From Bacteroidota bacterium (GTDB lineage: Bacteria; Bacteroidota; Bacteroidia; Bacteroidales; NBLH01), in the NCBI GenBank assembly GCA_025361565.1, contig JANYKN010000116.1, positions 472,470 to 536,469 on the forward strand: 64,000 bases of DNA, given 5' to 3'. Positions within the stretch are counted from its first letter, which is position 1. Each line of letters opens with the position of its first letter. The notes below the pieces were generated by a model that saw only the letters and a program-made list of their open reading frames with translations, did no database searches and was not told the DNA's origin. Below are positions 34,405 to 44,196 of this stretch, in pieces. A program made the position numbers and the translations under genes.

Positions 34405-35574
34405 ATGAAAGTTGCACTGGTGAGTTTTGGACACGCAGATAGCGCAATCCCGATGGCAAAAGCAATATCGGAAAGACTTGAGATTGACCTTGTTTTTACT
34501 TTTTCATTAAACATGAGAAAAAACAATGTAGTTGATTTTGAGAATCTTGATTTAAAACCTGGGATGCAAGATGATTCAATTTGTTTGAATGCTTTTTCGC
34601 AAGAAGTTAGGAAATATGTTGACGGGAAATTTAAACTGTATTTATTTATCTATAAAAACCTGAAATTTAAATCTTTAAATAATTGGAAGTTTTCATTTCA
34701 ATATGCAAAGATTCTAAGATCGTACGACATCATCCATTTCAATGGTAAAAACCTGAATATCTTTCAATTACGCGTATTTCTCCCTTTTAAAAAATTCATT
34801 TATACCATTCACGATTTAGAAAACCACACGGGTGAAAAAGCAAAAAATATATTCGCGCGAAAGTTTAATCACCTGATTTTAAAATCAAAAAGCCATGTGG
34901 TAATACAGAATAAATCTGATTATGAATTGGTAAAACAAATATATCCAAAGAGTATTAAAACTTTACATTTTATACCATTTGGAAACCTTGAAATATACAA
35001 TCAATACAATACAGAACACATAAAAGTACCTTGTTGCGATGTTCTCTTGTTCGGAAGAATTTCACCTTATAAAGGAATTGAATTTTTTATTGAAGCAGTG
35101 CAAAAATTAAAAACTGAATTCCCTTCTATCCAAGCAATCATTGCTGGCAGTGGAAAATTTTATTTTGATATTTCAGCCATTCAGGATGATAACACTTTTA
35201 CCATCTACAATAAGTTTATACAAAGCGATGAGTTGGTTGCTTTAATCAAATCCTGTAAAATAGTTGTTTGCCCGTATACAGATGCCACTCAATCAGGTGT
35301 GGCCATGACAGCTTTTGCTTTTAACAAACCAGTAATTGCAACGGAAACCGGAGGATTTATAGATGTAATTAAAGATGGGGTAAATGGGTTTCTTATCCCA
35401 ATAAAAAATTCAAATGCCATTTACGAAAAAGTCAAAATACTTTTAAAAAATCCAGATTTATTAGCAACAATGAGCCAAAACATTGCGGAACAAGGAAAAT
35501 CTGGTGAATTTGCCTGGACAAATATTGCCAAAAATTATGAAGAAGTTTATAAATTGGCATTAATGAAGAACTAA
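34405..35574 (+). CDS. Family 4 glycosyltransferase (intact parent of the 19.2 kb remnant)
   Basis: A 389-residue GT4 protein. The C-terminal domain has VLLFGRISPYKGIEFFIEAV, the CPYTDATQSGVAMTAFAF donor site, NKPVIATETGGFIDVI and FLIPIKNSNAIYEKV. ATG 34405 (MKVALVSFGHADSAIPMA) is preferred over the TTG at 34387 because it places the first strand at the N-terminus. The C-terminal third is nearly identical to the broken copy at 19196-19503. It starts a three-gene cassette with the deacetylase and the hexapeptide acyltransferase, separated by 16 and 3 bases. Donor sugar unknown. Confidence 0.88.
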   Translation: MKVALVSFGHADSAIPMAKAISERLEIDLVFTFSLNMRKNNVVDFENLDLKPGMQDDSICLNAFSQEVRKYVDGKFKLYLFIYKNLKFKSLNNWKFSFQYAKILRSYDIIHFNGKNLNIFQLRVFLPFKKFIYTIHDLENHTGEKAKNIFARKFNHLILKSKSHVVIQNKSDYELVKQIYPKSIKTLHFIPFGNLEIYNQYNTEHIKVPCCDVLLFGRISPYKGIEFFIEAVQKLKTEFPSIQAIIAGSGKFYFDISAIQDDNTFTIYNKFIQSDELVALIKSCKIVVCPYTDATQSGVAMTAFAFNKPVIATETGGFIDVIKDGVNGFLIPIKNSNAIYEKVKILLKNPDLLATMSQNIAEQGKSGEFAWTNIAKNYEEVYKLALMKN

Positions 35575-35590
35575 AAAAATTAAGAGAAAT

Positions 35591-36622
35591 ATGGAATTTT
35601 TACAGATTGAAAAAATAAGAAGTACACAATTTCCGCTAAAATCGCTCATTGGAAAGCTTAGTTTTGAATTGGGAAGAAATCCAAAAATTGAAAAAAAAGC
35701 AAATTATCAGGATTATATTCCAAAACCTTATAAGTCGGTATTGATTATTTCGGCAGATTTTGAGTTGGCATGGGCATTCCGGTTTTCAAAATCCCAGAAA
35801 AATCCGGTTGAAAATGCACTCGAACATGGCAGATTAACAAGAAAAAATGTTCCGGAAATTGTTAAACTATGCGAAAAACACAATATCCCAATCACATGGG
35901 CTACTGTTGGCCATCTCTTTTTGGAATCATGTTCAAAAGAAAATGGTCATGCACATTCTGATTTAAAAAAACTGGATCATTTTGAAAGTCCTTTCTGGAA
36001 ATTTGATAACGGTGATTGGTTTAAGGACGATCCTTGTACCGATTATAAAACAGATCCAGAATGGTATGCCCCTGATTTAATAAAATTAATTACAGAGTCA
36101 TCAGTAAACCATGAAATTGGAAGTCATACATTTTCTCATATTGATTGCAGGGAATCTGTTTGTACTCCTGATATATTTAGTTCGGAATTAAAAAAATGTG
36201 TAGAAGTGGCTAATGATTATGACATTCAATTAAAATCATTTGTGTATCCGGGACATACATTTGGCAATTTTAATTTATTGCCAGAATTCGGATTTACTTC
36301 ATTCAGAACTAATTACCTGAATATTTTAGGCTATCCAATAAAAAAATCGAATAAGTTGTGGGAGCATCAAAGTACTGCTGAATTTGACATAAGGCACTCC
36401 TGGTCAATAAAATACCAAATTTACCGATATAAAAAGATAATTGACAAGGCCATTAAAAATAATACAAATTGTCATTTTTGGTTTCACCCTTCATTTCAGC
36501 ACCAGTTTGTAACAGATGTTATGCCTGCAGTGTTTGAATATATTGATGAAATGAGAAAGGAAATTTTTATAACAACTATGGGTGAATACACCCAATGGTT
36601 AAACGAAAACATGAGTAAATAG
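35591..36622 (+). CDS. Polysaccharide deacetylase-family protein
   Basis: A 343-residue NodB-fold protein. Motif 1 is SADFELAWAF (D56-F-E58), so the second aspartate of the usual DD or DxD is replaced by glutamate. The His pair is in HEIGSHTFSH, and KSFVYPGHTFGNF resembles motif 3. WFHPSFQHQF near the C-terminus could supply a further histidine. Without a signal peptide it likely acts on a cytoplasmic intermediate. It is the middle gene of the cassette whose other copy is reduced to about 100 bases at 20675. Deacetylation of a sugar before the downstream acyltransferase acts would be a sensible pairing, but that is inference. Confidence 0.84.
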   Translation: MEFLQIEKIRSTQFPLKSLIGKLSFELGRNPKIEKKANYQDYIPKPYKSVLIISADFELAWAFRFSKSQKNPVENALEHGRLTRKNVPEIVKLCEKHNIPITWATVGHLFLESCSKENGHAHSDLKKLDHFESPFWKFDNGDWFKDDPCTDYKTDPEWYAPDLIKLITESSVNHEIGSHTFSHIDCRESVCTPDIFSSELKKCVEVANDYDIQLKSFVYPGHTFGNFNLLPEFGFTSFRTNYLNILGYPIKKSNKLWEHQSTAEFDIRHSWSIKYQIYRYKKIIDKAIKNNTNCHFWFHPSFQHQFVTDVMPAVFEYIDEMRKEIFITTMGEYTQWLNENMSK

Positions 36623-36625
36623 TAA

Positions 36626-37165
36626 ATGATTAAAAAAAGCAATATAATACTTATATTAAGGGTATTACGAAATGTTTTTAGTTTTATTTTCTGGCAGCAG
36701 GCTTTTGATTTTCTTGCAGAATTAAGTTTGGAAAATGCCTATGCATTAAGAGTAATGGATAGAGGAAAATCTACTCCGATAAGTGCTTCTGCCCGGTTTA
36801 ACCATCCAAAAAACATCAAGATTGGAGATAGATCCAATGTAAACCTAAACTGCATGGTTTGGGCAGGCAAAAATGCAAAAGTCGTCATTGGAGCGGATTG
36901 CCTTTTGGGGCCTGGCGTAACTATTATAGCATCGAAATATGATGTAAATGGTCATAACATCATCCGCTCATACCCTGTATTTGAAAGTGATATTATTATT
37001 GGCAATGATGTTTGGCTTGGTGCCAATGTAGTTGTATTACCTGGTGTAATAATTGGCGATGGCGCTATTGTTGGAGCAGGATCCGTAGTTACAAAAAATA
37101 TCGAACCTTATACGGTAGTAACCGGCGTACCTGCAAAAAAATTAAAAGACAGACCAACTACTTGA
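36626..37165 (+). CDS. Hexapeptide-repeat acyltransferase (WbbJ/LacA type), copy B
   Basis: A 179-residue beta-helix acyltransferase closely related to the one at 20858-21388: shared AFDFLAELSLENAYALRVM, SARFNHPKNIKIGDRS, GPGVTIIASKYDVNGHNII and DVWLGANVVVLPG, ending in VTGVPAKKL. The same helical N-terminal lead is present. It follows the deacetylase by three bases. The last eight bases overlap the end of the convergent AsnB gene on the other strand. Likely transfers an acetyl or other acyl group to a sugar of the polysaccharide. Confidence 0.87.
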   Translation: MIKKSNIILILRVLRNVFSFIFWQQAFDFLAELSLENAYALRVMDRGKSTPISASARFNHPKNIKIGDRSNVNLNCMVWAGKNAKVVIGADCLLGPGVTIIASKYDVNGHNIIRSYPVFESDIIIGNDVWLGANVVVLPGVIIGDGAIVGAGSVVTKNIEPYTVVTGVPAKKLKDRPTT

Positions 37166-39008
37166 TAAACATATCATACCAAAGGTTAATGTTAATCCAT
37201 TTCCAGATTTCAACATGACAATTAATTTTACCTTTAAGGTGTAAACTATATATTCTTTTCGCTTTTTCTTTATTCATCATCCCCTCTTTGAAAAAATACC
37301 CATTTTCGAAAATATCATTGAGCAAATGCTGAAATTGAATGCCTCGAAACCAATCATCTGCTGGATTATCAAATCCTATTTTATCCATTCTCATTCTAAT
37401 TTTCTCAGGCAGTGTTCCTTTCAATGCTTGCCTTAAAATATATTTATTTACCCCATTTTTAATTATCCGATTTGATTCCATCGCTATCGTTTTTTCAACC
37501 AGACGATGATCTAGAAATGGAACTCTAGACTCAAGTGAAAACCACATAGAATTAATATCCTCCCATTTTAATAGATGTTCCAATTTATATTCGAAATGAT
37601 CAAGAAAAGAATTTTTTAAAGTATTTGAACCATAAATATTTTTAGTAACATTATTATTTGTTCCATAGTACTGAGAAAACTCTGCATTCAAAAAACCTTG
37701 CTGAGCCACACGGGCTCTAACCTGAAGCTGTTCAGGCAACAAAAAATAAGCGAAGGATTTTACTCCAAACAATGAATGGTGATTTTTCAAATAAGAAAAT
37801 GTTTCGAAAAACCCCTTTAATAAACGCCCATTTCTTAAAAGTTCTTTAAAATAAAATCCAAAAAAATAATGATAGCCTGCAAGTTGCTCATCTGCCCCTT
37901 GTCCATCCAAAGTAACAACCACATCATTTTTTACAAGTTCCATCACTTTAAATTGTGCGTAAGGCCTTGCTGACGGCAATGGTTCGGCGTGAGCCCTTAT
38001 AAAATCCTCTTTATCTTTAAACAATGAATCACCTGTGGGTGTAATAAAATTCATATGCCTTAAAGATGAAATATATTCAGCAATATACTCCGATTCATCA
38101 CCGGTTTGGCCTTTTCCATAAACTGCTGAAAAAGTATGAAGATCGTGTTTTTGAAAATCCTTTAACAAGACCGAAACTATGCTTGAAGAGTCCAAACCTC
38201 CGCTTAATGTAACTCCTACTGGTACATCGCTCCGTAATTGCAATCCAACAGCAGAGCTAAACATTTCTCTATATTCTTCGGGAGATTTAAATCCTTCAGT
38301 ATTTTCAACTATTTCAGCTAAATCATACCATTTCATTATATCTAAAAGTCCATTTTTAATATTAACACTGGTATTAATTATAGAATAATTGCCATGCTGC
38401 AACTTCCTAATTCCATTAAAAAAAGTCTGCTCGGTTTGGTCTGTTCGGTTAAAAGCCAGATAATCAAAAACTGCCTGAAGGTTCGCACTTGGCTTTTTAT
38501 CTAATACGCTTAGAATTGGAGGAATTTCAGATGCAAAAATAAATTTGTTCTCGTCTATATAATAATAAAAAGGTTTTATTCCAAAATGATCACGTACTAT
38601 AAAGAGCGTTTTCTCAAGCCTGTCGAATATTACAAAGGCAAACATTCCATTTAACCTATCAAGGCATCCTTTGCCCCATTCTATATATGAATATAACAAA
38701 ACTTCGGTGTCAGTTCCGGAATGAAAAACGTAACCTTTAGCTTTTAAAATTTCTCTTTTTTCAATGTAATTATAAATTTCGCCATTAAACACAATTACAT
38801 AACGACCAGAAGGATCAATCATTGGCTGATGTCCAGAAGGACTTAAATCAATAATACTTAGACGCACAAAACCTAATCCAACATTGTTTTCAATAAAAAC
38901 ACCTTCGTCGTCCGGACCACGGTGTTTCATTGTCCTCATCATTAGCCTTAATTGATTTTCCTGCGCCGCCTCACCGTTAAAATTTATAATTCCAGAAATG
39001 CCGCACAT
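37158..39008 (-). CDS. asnB: Asparagine synthase (glutamine-hydrolysing), second AsnB
   Basis: A 616-residue AsnB-family enzyme beginning MCGISGIINFNGE with the Cys2 nucleophile, then KHRGPDDEG, FNGEIYNYIE, DHFGIKPFYYY and the ATP loop TLSGGLDSSSIV. DGQGADEQLAGYHYFF matches the conserved GxGADE region of the synthetase domain. It probably transfers glutamine-derived ammonia to a carboxylate on the polysaccharide precursor, as is typical for extra AsnB copies in such islands. It follows a GT4 gene by three bases on the minus strand and converges on the acyltransferase gene with an eight-base overlap. Confidence 0.9.
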   Translation of the reverse strand: MCGISGIINFNGEAAQENQLRLMMRTMKHRGPDDEGVFIENNVGLGFVRLSIIDLSPSGHQPMIDPSGRYVIVFNGEIYNYIEKREILKAKGYVFHSGTDTEVLLYSYIEWGKGCLDRLNGMFAFVIFDRLEKTLFIVRDHFGIKPFYYYIDENKFIFASEIPPILSVLDKKPSANLQAVFDYLAFNRTDQTEQTFFNGIRKLQHGNYSIINTSVNIKNGLLDIMKWYDLAEIVENTEGFKSPEEYREMFSSAVGLQLRSDVPVGVTLSGGLDSSSIVSVLLKDFQKHDLHTFSAVYGKGQTGDESEYIAEYISSLRHMNFITPTGDSLFKDKEDFIRAHAEPLPSARPYAQFKVMELVKNDVVVTLDGQGADEQLAGYHYFFGFYFKELLRNGRLLKGFFETFSYLKNHHSLFGVKSFAYFLLPEQLQVRARVAQQGFLNAEFSQYYGTNNNVTKNIYGSNTLKNSFLDHFEYKLEHLLKWEDINSMWFSLESRVPFLDHRLVEKTIAMESNRIIKNGVNKYILRQALKGTLPEKIRMRMDKIGFDNPADDWFRGIQFQHLLNDIFENGYFFKEGMMNKEKAKRIYSLHLKGKINCHVEIWKWININLWYDMFIK

Positions 39009-39011
39009 TTT

Positions 39012-40178
39012 TTACTGTTTTTCTAATAATTCCATATAAATATTTTCCAATTTTTCTTCTCTTAAATGAATATCAAGTTGTTCAAGAGCAAATTTTTGTC
39101 CGGATTTACCGTATTCTTTTCGCAGTAACTCACTAGCTGCTAATTCAATTATTGCTTCTGTTAATGCCTTATAGTCAAATTCATTAACTAATAATCCTTC
39201 TATTTTATTTTTAATAATATATGGAATACCTGCATGATTTGTTGAAATAACAGGTAATCCTGAAGCCATTGCCTCTACAATTGAACCTGGAATACCTTCT
39301 TTGTCTCCGTTCATATCGGTTATACTTGGATGAATAAATATATCATGACTTTTAAGATATTCTAAATGCGAATCAGAGCCATAAACCACACTTGAATTAA
39401 AAGAAACATATGCTGATAAATTGTTTATTTTAATAAATTTTGCAATCTTATTCTTTAATAAACCGTCACCAACAATAGTCAATCTAATATTCCTGTTTAT
39501 TTGGAGTGCATTTTTAAAGGATTCAAGTAAAAATAAATGTCCCTTTTGAGGAGTCAATCCGGAAATAATCAAAAAATCTATTGTTTGTTTATTCACAGAA
39601 TAATCGCGCTCCATGTAAAATCGATTTACATCATTTCCGTGGTGATGAACAATTATTTTTTCATAAGGACATCCAATTCCGATCAAGTCGTTTTTCATAT
39701 CAGGAGACATGGCCAAAACTTTTGTAACATAAGGGAAAACACGATTTTGCAAATATCTTTTACCAAATCCACCCATATATCCTGGAAAACCAGAACATTC
39801 ATATCCATAAAAAGAAACGACTGAAGGAACTTTATTCACTTTCAGAAATGGCATATAAGTTCCGGCATCTGTTCCATAATGAAAGTGAAGCACTTTAACA
39901 TTATTTTTTTTAATGAAAGTATTAATAGTTTCAATATCCGAATTGCTTATAAGCTTAAGAAATTTAAATTTAAGTTTCGAAATCAATCCTTCCTTGCTTG
40001 AAAGTTCAATCTGAGTCAATTCAGCATTAATCTCAGCAAAGCCACCAGCATGTTTATGAGTTGCGATTTTGTATAATACAACAGGATTGAATTTAATATG
40101 ATGATCAATCTGATTTATGATAAAAGAAGCCTTCAATTGCGAATATTTTCTCAGAAAATGTGCTACTGTAATTTTCAT
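39012..40178 (-). CDS. Family 4 glycosyltransferase
   Basis: A 388-residue GT-B enzyme. It has FLIISGLTPQKGHLFLLESF, RLTIVGDGLLKNKI, IFIHPSITDMNGDKEGIPGS and VEAMASGLPVISTNHAGIPY, the last two forming the E-x7-E donor site. The N-terminal half contains VLHFHYGTDAGTYMPFL and VSFYGYECSGFPGY, typical of the acceptor domain of colanic-acid WcaL-like enzymes. It is the first gene of a two-gene minus-strand unit with the AsnB above. No promoter-like element is evident upstream. Confidence 0.88.
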   Translation of the reverse strand: MKITVAHFLRKYSQLKASFIINQIDHHIKFNPVVLYKIATHKHAGGFAEINAELTQIELSSKEGLISKLKFKFLKLISNSDIETINTFIKKNNVKVLHFHYGTDAGTYMPFLKVNKVPSVVSFYGYECSGFPGYMGGFGKRYLQNRVFPYVTKVLAMSPDMKNDLIGIGCPYEKIIVHHHGNDVNRFYMERDYSVNKQTIDFLIISGLTPQKGHLFLLESFKNALQINRNIRLTIVGDGLLKNKIAKFIKINNLSAYVSFNSSVVYGSDSHLEYLKSHDIFIHPSITDMNGDKEGIPGSIVEAMASGLPVISTNHAGIPYIIKNKIEGLLVNEFDYKALTEAIIELAASELLRKEYGKSGQKFALEQLDIHLREEKLENIYMELLEKQ

Positions 40179-40585
40179 CCAACAAATATTAAAATAATTT
40201 CCACTTTTCTATAAACTCAACTTATTTATTGTCAACATTTCTTTTATAGAAATTTAATAAACTATGCAGTTCAGCTAAAATAAAAACAAAATTCAATTTT
40301 AAGATGGAGAATTTTATTAAAAAGAGGAAATTTTGACTCAAATTCAATATTACCTGACCATATACTCTAATTTCAATTTAAATGAAAAGAACTTTAATAT
40401 TGTTTTGCCTTATTTAAGATAATACCTGAATAATTTTATAGCGAGAAATAAAAGACAAGTTCACATCAGTTTTTTTCATCTTAGCCAAGAATGAATAGAA
40501 TTTGGTCAAAAATTCTTATATCAAGCTAAAAGAATTAAAATGGTTATATAATTAAGTGTTATTTTCGAGCAAATTTCATACTAAA
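40179..40585. other. Divergent intergenic region, about 400 bases
   Basis: An AT-rich gap between the minus-strand glycosyltransferase and the plus-strand five-gene operon. It presumably contains promoters for both, but I find no exact TAnnTTTG element, hairpin or repeat. An in-frame GTG at 40556 would extend the next protein by ten residues; this is unlikely to be the start. Confidence 0.4.
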
Positions 40586-41350
40586 ATGGAGCGCGATTTT
40601 ACACTCACAACATATTCATATTTATTGGAGCATTTATCAAAAGCTGGTTATTTGTTTCAAACTTTTGAAGAATTCACCTTGAATCCAGGAAATGACAAAA
40701 TTGCAATTCTTCGCCATGATGTTGACCGTGCACCTGAAAACAGCGTAAAAATGGCCAAATTGGAAAATAGCATGAACATTAAGGCTAGCTATTATTTTAG
40801 GATAGTTTCCGAAAGCTATGATGAAAATTGCATTGAATCAATAGTTAAGCTAAATCATGAACTTGGATATCATTATGAGGATTTGGCATTATCAAATGGA
40901 ATAGAAGAACAGGCATTTGAGAATTTTAAAAAAAATCTTCAAAATTTAAGGCGATTTTATCCAATAAAAACCATGTGCATGCATGGAAGTCCGACTTCGA
41001 AATGGGATAACCGACTTTTATGGAACACTTATAAATATAAAGATTTTGGAATTATTGCTGAACCTTATTTCGATATAGACTTTAATCAGGTTTTCTATAT
41101 TACCGATGCTAGCAGAAGCTGGAATAACCAAGAGGTTACGCTTAGAGACAAAGTTAAATCGGATTTTGATATTGATATTAATTCTAGTTCCGATATTATT
41201 AACTTGATAAATAATCAAAAACTTCCTAACAAAGTGATGATAAGCACACATCCCCATAACTGGGCTGCCAGCAATATGGAATGGGCAAAAATCCTTATAT
41301 GGCAAGGCATGAAAAATCAAATAAAAAGAATATTAGTACGTAAAGCATGA
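40586..41350 (+). CDS. NodB-fold deacetylase-like protein (HDVD type)
   Basis: A 254-residue protein with a polysaccharide-deacetylase fold. AILRHDVDRAPEN (HDVD at 44-47) is motif 1. HELGYHYEDL replaces the usual His-x3-His by Y-H-Y-E, and a late STHPHNW gives a further histidine pair. MCMHGSPTSKWDN lies between. The start is ATG 40586; a GTG at 40556 is in frame but precedes no conserved residues. It heads a compact plus-strand operon and overlaps the ATP-grasp gene by four bases. Proteins of this type occur in glycan clusters, but the substrate is unknown and hydrolase activity is not assured. Confidence 0.75.
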   Translation: MERDFTLTTYSYLLEHLSKAGYLFQTFEEFTLNPGNDKIAILRHDVDRAPENSVKMAKLENSMNIKASYYFRIVSESYDENCIESIVKLNHELGYHYEDLALSNGIEEQAFENFKKNLQNLRRFYPIKTMCMHGSPTSKWDNRLLWNTYKYKDFGIIAEPYFDIDFNQVFYITDASRSWNNQEVTLRDKVKSDFDIDINSSSDIINLINNQKLPNKVMISTHPHNWAASNMEWAKILIWQGMKNQIKRILVRKA

Positions 41351-42501
41351 TAGAACGAATTGTAATATTAGGCAATCACATTCAAGGTCTTGGAATTTCA
41401 AGAATTACTAACAGATTGGGATATGAAGTAATTTTATATAATCAATCTTCGTTAAGTGTAGCAAGGTTTTCGAACACATGCGGTAAGTTTATAAAATTTA
41501 AAGATTTAACCCATCTGTTAAAGTTACTAATGGAAAGCGAGTTAAATGGAAAGAAAACCTTGATTTTTCCTACAAATGATTTAATGGTAGGGTTTCTATC
41601 TGATAATTATGATGAGTTGTCGACTAAATATATTTTATCTATTTCTGAAAAGAAAATTACAGATATTGCATTTAACAAACGAAAGACTTATGAATCAGCT
41701 AAAAATGCAGGATTACCGATACCTGAGAGTTTTTATCCTAACACACTAGAAGAATTGAATCTAATTGAAAGTAAACTGGTATATCCGGTTATTTTAAAAC
41801 CTGCAGTGATGTATCATTTTTATAAAAAGGCCGGGAAAAAAGTTTTTCTATGCAAATCAAAAGATGAGCTCGTTGCCAATTACGAAAAAGCAGTACAAAT
41901 CATTCCAAAAAATGAAGTGATAATTCAGGAAATGCTTACTGGTGGGGCTGCTAAGTTATTTTCATTTGCATCATATGCAAAGTGTGGAAGTGTTAAAGGA
42001 AGTTTCATTGCAAATAGGATTAGACAAAAACCAATGGATTTTGGAGTTGCTACTACCTTTGCCAAAACAGTAATTTCGGAGGAAATTGAAACTTCAGCAA
42101 AAATTTTCTTGAAATCTATAAATTACACTGGAGTTTCGGAAGTAGAATTTATGTTTGATGATAAAACAAAAAAATACAAATTAATTGAAATCAATCCACG
42201 TACATGGAAATGGCATACCATGTCGAATGCAGTCGGCATCAATTTGATTAAAATGCTTATAGACGATTTTGATGGAAAGGAAATTATAGAACAAAAAAAT
42301 ACAATCGAAAATATTGGGTGGATTGAGCAGCTGACCGATTCATTTATCATGATTTCAGAAATACTCAAAGGACGGTTGCGCTTTAAAGATTATTTAAAAT
42401 CCTTGAAAATACATAAGGAATATGCTACATGGGATAAAAAAGATCCGCTACCTGCAATTATGTATATAATTTTATCACCCTATTTCTATTTTATGAGGTA
42501 A
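41347..42501 (+). CDS. ATP-grasp ligase (carbamoyl-phosphate synthase-like fold)
   Basis: A 384-residue ATP-grasp protein. An N-terminal Rossmann-like domain (IVILGNHIQGLGISRI) is followed by the ATP-binding core: FNKRKTYESAKNAGLPIPES, YPVILKPAV with the ATP-contacting lysine, VIIQEMLTG, and the metal-binding EVEFMFDD and LIEINPRTWKWH. Such enzymes activate a carboxylate as acyl phosphate and join it to an amine or other nucleophile. Overlap with the deacetylase-like gene and closeness to a pyruvoyl-decarboxylase-like gene suggest a modification pathway in which an amino acid or acid is attached to a sugar or lipid. The substrates are not known. Confidence 0.8.
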   Translation: MIERIVILGNHIQGLGISRITNRLGYEVILYNQSSLSVARFSNTCGKFIKFKDLTHLLKLLMESELNGKKTLIFPTNDLMVGFLSDNYDELSTKYILSISEKKITDIAFNKRKTYESAKNAGLPIPESFYPNTLEELNLIESKLVYPVILKPAVMYHFYKKAGKKVFLCKSKDELVANYEKAVQIIPKNEVIIQEMLTGGAAKLFSFASYAKCGSVKGSFIANRIRQKPMDFGVATTFAKTVISEEIETSAKIFLKSINYTGVSEVEFMFDDKTKKYKLIEINPRTWKWHTMSNAVGINLIKMLIDDFDGKEIIEQKNTIENIGWIEQLTDSFIMISEILKGRLRFKDYLKSLKIHKEYATWDKKDPLPAIMYIILSPYFYFMR

Positions 42502-42529
42502 TTAATATTTAATATAATAAACCATTCAT

Positions 42530-43336
42530 ATGTTTGCATTTTTATTATTTATCGAGTCGCTAATAATCAGCACATTGATGTTCCTTTATCTTAATTATAA
42601 AGCTAAAGTTGAGCTCAAATATCTTTTTCTTGACAATATTTTAATTTCTGTTGTTTCAACAATCATTACCTATTTGTTTTACACCTCATATCTTGAGAAT
42701 CCTATTTATTCATATATTGTTAATATTGCAATGGTTCCTACTGTTTTGGTTCTAAATACTTTAGTACGATTTTACAGAGTTCCAAACCGCAAAACAAAAG
42801 CTGGAGATAAAGATATTATTTCACCTGCAGATGGGAATATCATCTATATCAAATTAATTGAAGCCAATGATATACCTTTTTCAATTAAAAATTACGAGAT
42901 TTCAAAACTTTCTGAGCTTGTTAATACAGATATTTTAAAAACTCCTTGCTGGCTCATAGGCATCAATATGACTCCTTTTGATGTTCATAAAAATGCATCA
43001 CCAATTGGCGGAAAAGTAATATTAAACAAACATTTTAATGGCAAATTTTTATCCCTTAAAGATGGCCAGGCTGAACTTGAAAATGAACGGAATACCATTG
43101 TAATTGATAATGGCGAATTTCAGGTTGGCGTAGTACAAATTGCTTCAAAAAAAGTAAGGCGAATCGAAACTTATTTTAAAGAAGGTGAAACTATAAAACG
43201 TGGGAATTGGTTTGGCATGATAAAGTTTGGTTCTCAGGTAGATGTTATTATTCCTGCCACCTACCAGGTTGAACTTAATTTAAAAGATCAGGTCTATGCA
43301 GGAAGAACAATCATAGCTAAACCAAAACAATCATAA
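42530..43336 (+). CDS. Phosphatidylserine decarboxylase-like protein (pyruvoyl proenzyme)
   Basis: A 268-residue protein. Residues 1-85 are hydrophobic with two or three membrane spans. Residues 90-268 match the short-type phosphatidylserine decarboxylase: DIISPADGNIIYI, MTPFDVHKNASPIGG with the catalytic histidine, and the self-cleavage site FGSQVDVIIP (Gly234-Ser235), where Ser235 would become the pyruvoyl group. Bona fide short Psd enzymes often read FGSRVD. In this glycan operon the substrate may be phosphatidylserine or a serine-containing conjugate. Placement 28 bases after the ATP-grasp gene argues for a shared pathway. Confidence 0.82.
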   Translation: MFAFLLFIESLIISTLMFLYLNYKAKVELKYLFLDNILISVVSTIITYLFYTSYLENPIYSYIVNIAMVPTVLVLNTLVRFYRVPNRKTKAGDKDIISPADGNIIYIKLIEANDIPFSIKNYEISKLSELVNTDILKTPCWLIGINMTPFDVHKNASPIGGKVILNKHFNGKFLSLKDGQAELENERNTIVIDNGEFQVGVVQIASKKVRRIETYFKEGETIKRGNWFGMIKFGSQVDVIIPATYQVELNLKDQVYAGRTIIAKPKQS

Positions 43337-43350
43337 ATTAATTAAACCAT

Positions 43351-44196
43351 ATGCTTAAAGTTGCCTTAAGTCACGATGTTGATCGGATAAAAAAGCATTA
43401 TCAATACATCACCAATTCATTTAAATCATTATCTAAAGGTAATCTTAAAAATGCACTCTACCACTATTTGTCATGCTTTGGGCCAGAACCTTATTGGAAT
43501 TTTCCAGAAATAATAAAAATAGAAGAAAGTTATGGAGTACGTTCAACTTTTTTTATGTTGGATGAAACAATTCCATTTAAGCTTTTTGACCGAAAAAACT
43601 GGCAGCTTTCTGTTGGAAGGTATAAAATTTCAAATAAGAAACTAAATGAAACCGTTCAGTTCTTAGATAAAAATGGTTGGGAAATTGGAGTGCATGGCTC
43701 ATACCTTTCATACAACAATGAAAGCCTTTTAAAAAAGGAAAAAGAAAATATCGAAAATATTGTAGGTCATAAAATTATCGGTAGTCGTCAACATTATTTA
43801 AATTGGGATGAAACTACATGGAAAATCCAAAAATCACTTGGATTCAAGTATGATTCAACTTGGGGATTGACCAATGATATAGGGTTTAAAGAAAACAAAA
43901 TATTACCATTTAAACCTAACAATGACTATTTTATAGAAATACCATTAATTGCAATGGATATTCCTTTCATGTCAATAAAAAACAGATGGGAAAGATTGAA
44001 AACCCTTATGGATACCCTGGAAGAAAAAAATGGTATTTTCGTAATAAACTGGCATCAGCGAGTTTATAATGAAAACGAATTCCCTGGTTATAACAGTGCT
44101 TATCATCGCATTATTCAAGAGTGTAAAGCTAGAAATGCTCAATTTTTAACTATGTCTGAAATCTACAATGATTTAGAAAAAAACTGGATTTTATGA
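43351..44196 (+). CDS. Polysaccharide deacetylase-family protein (HDVD type)
   Basis: A 281-residue NodB-fold protein beginning almost directly with motif 1: VALSHDVDRIKKHY (H8-D-V-D11). The region EIGVHGSYLSYNN corresponds to the metal-binding histidine motif, SRQHYLNWDETTW to motif 3, and INWHQRVYNENEFPGY is a C-terminal histidine segment typical of this subfamily. No signal peptide. It is the second deacetylase-fold protein of the operon, 14 bases after the decarboxylase-like gene, and overlaps the DUF354 gene by four bases. Possibly removes an acyl group from a sugar intermediate. Confidence 0.82.
   Translation: MLKVALSHDVDRIKKHYQYITNSFKSLSKGNLKNALYHYLSCFGPEPYWNFPEIIKIEESYGVRSTFFMLDETIPFKLFDRKNWQLSVGRYKISNKKLNETVQFLDKNGWEIGVHGSYLSYNNESLLKKEKENIENIVGHKIIGSRQHYLNWDETTWKIQKSLGFKYDSTWGLTNDIGFKENKILPFKPNNDYFIEIPLIAMDIPFMSIKNRWERLKTLMDTLEEKNGIFVINWHQRVYNENEFPGYNSAYHRIIQECKARNAQFLTMSEIYNDLEKNWIL

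Noticed and set aside
37012-37218. Small plus-strand frame at the end of the second hexapeptide acyltransferase
   Set aside because: It is the acyltransferase coding sequence read in another frame (repeated Trp/Cys), not a gene.
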